A DNA stretch of 64,000 nt, from positions 124,001 to 188,000 of the forward strand of contig JAHLKH010000013.1 in NCBI GenBank assembly GCA_025526915.1, given 5' to 3'. The stretch is from Entophlyctis helioformis (lineage: Eukaryota > Chytridiomycota > Chytridiomycetes > Chytridiales > Chytriomycetaceae). The notes below the pieces were generated by a model. That model was not told where the DNA came from, made no database searches, and saw nothing but the letters and a program-made list of their open reading frames with translations. Below, in pieces: positions 58,501-64,000 of this stretch. Made by a program: the position numbers and the translations under genes. The stretch's first letter is position 1, and each line of letters starts with the position of its first letter.

Positions 58501-61500
58501 TGCCAACAAGAAGGGCAAGAAAAACGCAGACAACATGGACGATGACGACGATGACGACGACGGTTTTGACATGGACGACGACGAGCGCGGTGGCGAACTC
58601 GCGTTGGATACTGATGCACTTACACCCGAGCAGCTGCAGCAGTTACAGCAGCAGCAGCAGCTTTCAGCAGAGCTCCAAATTGCCGAGCCGGACAGGTGAG
58701 GACAATGATGTGGCGCGCTGTAACCTTGCTGGATGGATCTATTGACTCGCATTCCCGCATTTGCGTCACTCTGGCTATGGGCCGACACAGAATCACGTTT
58801 GAATGGATTCGCCTTGATCCAGATGCCATTTGGGTGTGCACCAAAACGTTTGAGCAGGAAGACTTTATGTGGCACGCTCTGTTGCGCAAGGAAAAGGATA
58901 TCAATGCCCAGTGCGAGGTTTGTGCGCACCCTCTGTACATGTCTATCATCAAGATTGTTTGATTGCCATAGACAGTGGAAGCTCATAGGACATCATTGTC
59001 GCTTGGCAGGCTATAGAGGCTATTTCCAAGATCCAAACACTTGCCTCGCTCAACACGCTGACGGCATTTGCTCGCGATCCGTTGCAGTTTTACCGACTGC
59101 GCATCCTTTGCGTCCTCAGCATTGCCAATGTATGTTTGGCAGTGTGCACTTGTTGAGCTGCCCGTGCAAGTTCATCTGTTGCACAGAGTCGCTAACACAG
59201 TGTCTCATTTGAACCTAGTTTGACTCGGAAGAGCTCGAGGCAGCTGCACTGTCAAACTTGGTGAAAATGTACCAAGATCTGTTCTGCATGCCGGACGAGC
59301 CATCAATCGTGCCCAAGCGAAACAACTTTGCCGTGCTTCAGGAATACCATCTGCAACGGGCCATTATCCAGTCATTGAGTCGGTTTGTGGACTATCGCGG
59401 CAACGCCCAACGTCTGTGCGCAGTTTGTTTGTTGATCTGCTGCGGCTCAATGACAACTCTGGCAACGATGTAAGACTTCGCGCCGCCACCCATCTCTCAA
59501 ATGGCATCAACGGCAGGCACGTGCATCTGTTGTCTGTGGCAGCTGAACTCACTCTGATTGGACAGTATGCCGATGGCGAATGGGTCGCGACGCTTGTCAA
59601 GTATGTGGGCGAGTCTTTTATTGTGCGCAAGAAGGACAAGACGTCCGGTGCTGGTCGCTCGGCGTCGCGCTCTGTGTTTCTCGCCTCTGCCGATGTGGAA
59701 GAGTTTGAGATTGCGTCTCGAGGAAAATCACACGGCGGTGCGATGTTTGCGGGCTGTCCTACGCCGCACTCTCTGCTGAAGAGCATCGGCTGCTGGAGGA
59801 AGCTCATTTGCAGGTTATGCGACAGCTTGCACGCGACAGAGTGCTCCCCTCGCACATGAACGCGGTGACCGTCAGCTGTCTCGAGGTGCGTTGTGCACTG
59901 AACGCTGTTGAATGTCATGGCTTGGTTTGGTGGAGTCGGCACTCCTCACGCCCCAATAGATAGGATGCACTGACCTGGGATGTGTACGTGGCGCTGGCTT
60001 TTTCGAACCCAACAGACGCAGCTCAAATGGCAGCTTGCTGGTCTTTTGCCTATCAACTCGGCTCTCTTTCTTGGATACTCGCGGTATGCCCAACCTGTTG
60101 GATTCTGTGATGTGCATGCCATGACTCGCTGGTTACCTCGTTTGCTTTATGGAAGCTGACTCATTCAATCAGTGCCGGAAACGCGCGTCAAGTGAGACGA
60201 GCGGCTGTGGACGCCATCATTATCCTTACTGGCATGACAAACAGAAGCATCTCTGCCTACCTGGTGCACCTTGTGCTTGCCGATGCCGATCATCTGTTCC
60301 GCTTCCACACCCTTCGCAGCATTGTCAACTTCTTCAACATCTCGCTTTACGGCCACAAGCAAGCCTTGGTACTCGAGCAGGCCATGTCCTCTCTTGCCAA
60401 AGAAGCATCGTTCATTGCAACGTGCATTGCAAGTGGTCAAAGGTAATTGCTGCCATGCACTCTTGAGTATCTGTTTACTGGCACTCAACGTGTTTCCTTG
60501 ACCAAACAGCAACAATCCGGTGGACGCATGTGGCAGCTTGCCCTGCAGCTGTTTGAAATGGCCATGTCGCTTAATCCGGAGTTGGAGGCTCGCAAGCCCA
60601 TCTACCAAGTGCCAGAGCCGCCCACGGCGAACCCTCAGCCTTCTATCATTGCTCCTGCAGAGACCCCCGATGTGCCCTCCTCCCATCCGCCTGCAGCCCC
60701 AGTGGCTGACTCGGTGGTCGATGCCAGCACCGCAATCGTAGCAGACGCAGGACCACGCCCAATGGATGTGGACGCACCAGCAGCCGGCGCGCCACAGCCT
60801 CGCATTGTCATCTCGATCCAGCCGCCTCCGTCAACAGCATCGCCATCTCTCGCCATTCAACCCGCATCTGCAGCATCCATCCCACCTGCACCTGCACCTG
60901 CAGCATCGACTGCAGCCGCACCGTTGAGTGCACCGGCACCTGCACCCATTTCTGCAACTGTCCCAGATGTCCCTGCTCCCAAGAGAATCCTTCTCAGCTT
61001 CAAGCCCATCGACAAGTCTGCGCCGGCACCCTCTCCAGCACCGACAGCGACTGTAACACCGTCCGTCGTTGCGTCTGGTCCGCCGCCACCTTCCCAGCCG
61101 TCTGTCCCGCTTGAGGATGGCAAGGCGGCATCGGAAAAGCCAAAGCAAAGACCAAAGATCCGGCTGAGCGCGTCTGGGCCGCTGCTCGAATCGGGTGCGA
61201 TTACAACACAGGATGCGATTGCCACCCGTGTTATTGATCACGACCGTGAGGCACAGGCCTTGCAGCCACAGCCTCAAGCCGCGTTGCCGTCCCAGAGCTC
61301 AGTCCAGCATGATCGCCATGAGCAGATGGAGCCCAAGGACAAGCTGCCGCCAAAGAAGCGTATCCCAGCAGCCCCTTCAGCAGCATCGGTACCTTTGCCG
61401 GATGCTACTACCCAGCAAGCAACAGAGGCTCCGGCATCGCAGGCTCCATGCCCAACGGCCATGGCAACACTAACAGAAGCAGCTACAACAGTTGCTGCCG

Positions 61501-62428
61501 TTGCGCAATCAAGCGCAGCTCTAAACTCTGCTCCGCGGCCAACACCAAAACAACACACTACGTCGACGAGCGTAAAGGAAAAGCCCCCCGCACAACAGCA
61601 ACAGCAAATTCAGCCGAGAGACGAGGCACGACGTTTGACGGATCGACAGACTGCTGCTTGCAGAGTGGCTCTGCGTCAGTTGTCACTGCACGAGGCAGGC
61701 ATATGGTTCCGTGAGCCAGTACGTGTCTTGGTTTGATGTTGTCCACCCCGTGCTGGCTCGCGGCCAACTGACCCGATCCCTATGATACCGCTTGCCCTCA
61801 CTTCAAGGTTGACCCAGTGGCTTTGAATATCCCAACGTACTTTGATGTCATCAAGCGGCCGATGGATTTTGCGACAATTGGCAGTCGCCTGACCGAGAAT
61901 ACGTATCCCTCCTTGACCGCGTTTATTGACGACGTCCGGCTGGTGTTTTCCAACGCATGCACGTTCAACCCGCCAGACTCGCCAGTCTACACCCATGCAC
62001 GAATGTTGCTTGCCAAGTTCGAGAAAGACCTCCTTCCACAGCTGCAGGCGGCAGCAAATATGCAGGCACGTGGAGGTGGCGGCAGCCACGGCCGGCTTTT
62101 GCTGGAGGCCGAGCCACCGGAGCGGATGATTCTAGACGAGCTCATGATCCACAAGAGCGCCCCGATCTTTCTGGACCCCGTCAGCCGCACCGACTACCCA
62201 GACTACTACCAGAAGATTGCCCATCCGATTGCACTCAAGACGATTGACGCAAAGCTCCGCAGCAACCAGTATCCTACGTATGAGGCCTTTGAAAACGACA
62301 TCAGGCTGCTGTTCCGCAACTGCTTCGAGTATAACCAGAAGGGAACCTATGGCTACGAAGCCGGGCTGCAGCTCAAGGAGTTTTTCAAGCAACGCAGCAG
62401 GGCGATTCTTAAATCGCACCGAAAATGA
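55594..62428 (+). CDS. TAF2: TFIID subunit TAF2 with C-terminal tandem bromodomains
   Basis: TAF2 is the M1-aminopeptidase-like TFIID subunit that contacts core promoter DNA. The N-terminal part reads MSREFYLSHARVALDIDFGN, NPLNQARWWMPCIDKSHDRM, TFDFEITIPRTL, SFKLVFVEECIAPVVTGATV, TDVWVIVGFVNWMAALLMRK and MFGVNEFKYRL, all TAF2 landmarks; the peptidase zinc motif is absent as expected. The HEAT-like region follows (LFVDLLRLNDNSGND; RQVRRAAVDAIIILTG). A 350-residue Pro/Ala-rich linker leads to two bromodomains: PVALNIPTYFDVIKRPMDFA with VFSNACTFNPPDSPVY, and DYPDYYQKIAHPIALKTIDA with LFRNCFEYNQKGTYGY (each with an acetyl-lysine-contacting N). Splicing at 61725/61808 (FREP|VDPVAL) keeps the frame. 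Two frame breaks, near 59398-59405 and in the GGG run at 59751, probably reflect missing bases. About 18 exons. Confidence 0.9.
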
Positions 62429-62466
62429 AATCTAGCGCATCTCACCCACCTACCACATTTCGCTCG

Positions 62467-62799
62467 ATGGATAACAAAAAACGGGACATTCCGCCAGTCA
62501 AGAGCGGTCCACGCACCATTGCATCCCTCTTCACGACATGGGAGATTCCTCAGTATCCAAAGAGCCTGCCAGCGGCCATAAACCGTGCCGAGCGGCGCGA
62601 AACGGTCCGCAATCAGCTCCACAAGCTGCAGCAGAGCAAGCGAGGCAATGCATCTCTTCCAACGGGCAGTGCGCCTGGGAGTGCCGGAAACCGCCAAAAG
62701 TACAGCCGCGTGCTGGGTCAGATCGGATACGAGCAACTGCCGTTGCTGCCATTGCGCGACATTCCAGAAGTCGAGGTACAGCGTCGGCTGCTTGGATAG
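62467..62799 (+). CDS. Small hypothetical protein, about 110 residues
   Basis: Single-exon frame just downstream of TAF2. An in-frame ATG at 62425 overlaps the TAF2 stop as ATGA, so the next ATG at 62467 was chosen (MDNKKRDIPPVKSGPRTIAS). The rest is basic and helix-prone (AINRAERRETVRNQLHKLQQ; YSRVLGQIGYEQLPLLPLRD). I do not recognise it. It could be a separate small gene, a mitochondrial or RNA-binding component, or non-coding TAF2 3' UTR. The spacing from TAF2 (38 bp) is as tight as elsewhere in the window. Confidence 0.45.
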   Translation: MDNKKRDIPPVKSGPRTIASLFTTWEIPQYPKSLPAAINRAERRETVRNQLHKLQQSKRGNASLPTGSAPGSAGNRQKYSRVLGQIGYEQLPLLPLRDIPEVEVQRRLLG

Positions 62800-62945
62800 C
62801 AGACAGCCATGCGTTGAACGAGTATGGCCGCTGATGCGGTATGGTATGCCTACACCGATGCTAACACCTCCCAATGAACGGGGCGGCGTGTGTTTGGCGC
62901 GGATCCTCCTGTTTGCAGCTTCTCAAAGACCGCAAGTTGCCAAAC

Positions 62946-64000
62946 ATGAACTCGGCAAACTCTGGCAACTCTGAAGACGCGGGTGTGTGCTGGCCATGTG
63001 GGCAACGGCAATCGTATCTCACATCAGTCCCATGCATGCTGCAGTCACACGGATTGATCAGTGCTGACCAAGACTGCTTCTGCATCCTCCTGTGTGGATC
63101 GTCGTTTTCTTTGATCCTGAAGGCAGAAGCAACACCACAAGCAACTTGAAAGACAGCATCCGATCCATTGTTGTCAGCATTGAAGGCCTGTCGTGGCTGT
63201 CGGTTGAGGAGCGGCTGCGCATGGGGAATACTTTCATTGCCGATATCGCAAGTCGGTACAACCACATGGACCAGCTTGTCTTACCCCGTCTACTGCCGAG
63301 TGAGAACCGTGATCTCATTGCCAAGATCTTCAACCGTATCAAGATTGTAACAGACGGTATTCTGGAACGGCTGCGCAAGAAGAAAGAAAGTGCGTTGCTA
63401 GCATCGAATCCACAACGAGCATGATCGCATGCATATTCTACAGCGCAGCTTACTGTCGCATGGTATGATGTACGATATAGAAATGGAGAAACTGGGCATT
63501 TTCAGCCAGATTGCAAATGGAGATCGGCTTCGCACCGTGTTTCTGACAGAGCTGCATCGCAAGTACGGCAAGATACTGCGTGTCATGCTGGTTTATTGTA
63601 ACGCACAAGGGACTGTGTGCCGCATGTGAATCGTTGTGCACTCACGAATGCTCTCGTAAACCACTTCAAGGATAAACTCCAAGGACATCATGAAGCGTGC
63701 CCTGCATGAGCTGCGCGGCGGAACAACATACACGCGGATATCGGCTGTTATGAAGCAGGATGTTGCTCTTTCAGAGCTTCAAGAGGTGCTATATATTCAT
63801 GAGATGAGCAGATGCATGACCTGGAGACACTGGCATGCTGACAAGCGCATCAATCATAGATGAAGCAAACGCTCGACAAAATCACGCATCCGACACCGGT
63901 ACTGGAGATTCCTGTCATTACCATGAAGGGCTACAACAGCAGGATGGGAAAGTCTGTCGAACACCATGCGCAAGTGACTTCGTCTCACGAGAAGAACATT
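62946..64000 (+). CDS. 5' part of an unrecognised gene, runs off the window
   Basis: Begins MNSANSGNSEDAG at 62946; an intron (donor gtgtgtgc at about 62982, acceptor gatcctgaag at about 63121) leads in phase to RSNTTSNLKDSIRSIVVSIE, GLSWLSVEERLRMGNTFIAD, HMDQLVLPRLLPSENRDLIA and KIFNRIKIVTDGILERLRKK. A second conserved-looking block (LSHGMMYDIEMEKLGIFSQI; LRTVFLTELHRKYGKILRVM) begins near 63427 but its frame does not join the first without an indel or an unseen intron. Further fragments follow (IMKRALHELRGGTTYTRISA; DVALSELQEVLY; LDKITHPTPVLEIPVITMKG) up to the edge. All are helix-rich. The family is unknown to me and the gene is incomplete. Confidence 0.5.

Overview
This is a gene-dense, GC-rich nuclear fragment of a eukaryote, most likely an early-diverging flagellated (zoosporic) fungus. 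The fungal side is supported by a SIP5 homologue, a DUF3844-type ER/vacuolar membrane protein and a Rim1-like mitochondrial SSB. The flagellate side is supported by genes that yeasts and most Dikarya lack: a three-domain doublecortin protein, a katanin p80 subunit with its con80 tail, a UBE2U-like E2 and a PHAF1 (UPF0183) homologue. Introns are short, mostly 50-150 bp, and an unusual share start with GC. No rRNA, tRNA or CRISPR was recognised. The species cannot be named from the sequence alone.

Layout: (1) 1-5.8 kb: a GNAT/NATD1-like acetyltransferase (+), a Ca2+-regulated mitochondrial carrier (-) and an F-box/WD40 protein (-). (2) 5.8-13.2 kb: triple doublecortin protein, WDR33/Pfs2 cleavage-polyadenylation factor and mtSSB (all +). 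(3) 13.4-17.9 kb: an unknown protein and SIP5 (-). (4) 18.1-26.7 kb: clathrin light chain and RhoGAP (+), PHAF1 (-), inositol 5-phosphatase (+). (5) 27.5-34.1 kb: a 1221-residue unknown protein (+), splicing factor SYF2 (-), and a decayed Ty3/gypsy retrotransposon piece (-). (6) 34.5-48.3 kb: actin, VPS8, a class I glutamine amidotransferase and katanin p80 (all +). (7) 48.5-55.5 kb: two divergent pairs, UBE2E(-)/UBE2U-like(+) and SNRNP40(-)/DUF3844(+). (8) 55.6-64 kb: TAF2 with a tandem bromodomain tail, a small unknown ORF and the 5' part of an unknown gene that runs off the window.

The genes do not form one pathway. Themes recur: mRNA processing and transcription (WDR33, SYF2, SNRNP40, TAF2), ubiquitin (F-box, two E2s, VPS8 RING), membrane traffic and autophagy (clathrin, VPS8, PHAF1, 5-phosphatase, RhoGAP) and microtubules/actin (DCX, katanin, actin). 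The most striking architecture is three head-to-head gene pairs whose predicted start codons lie only 20-28 bp apart. Several well-conserved genes carry single-base frame breaks, some in homopolymers. These look more like assembly indels than pseudogenes, and they must be corrected before protein models are trusted.
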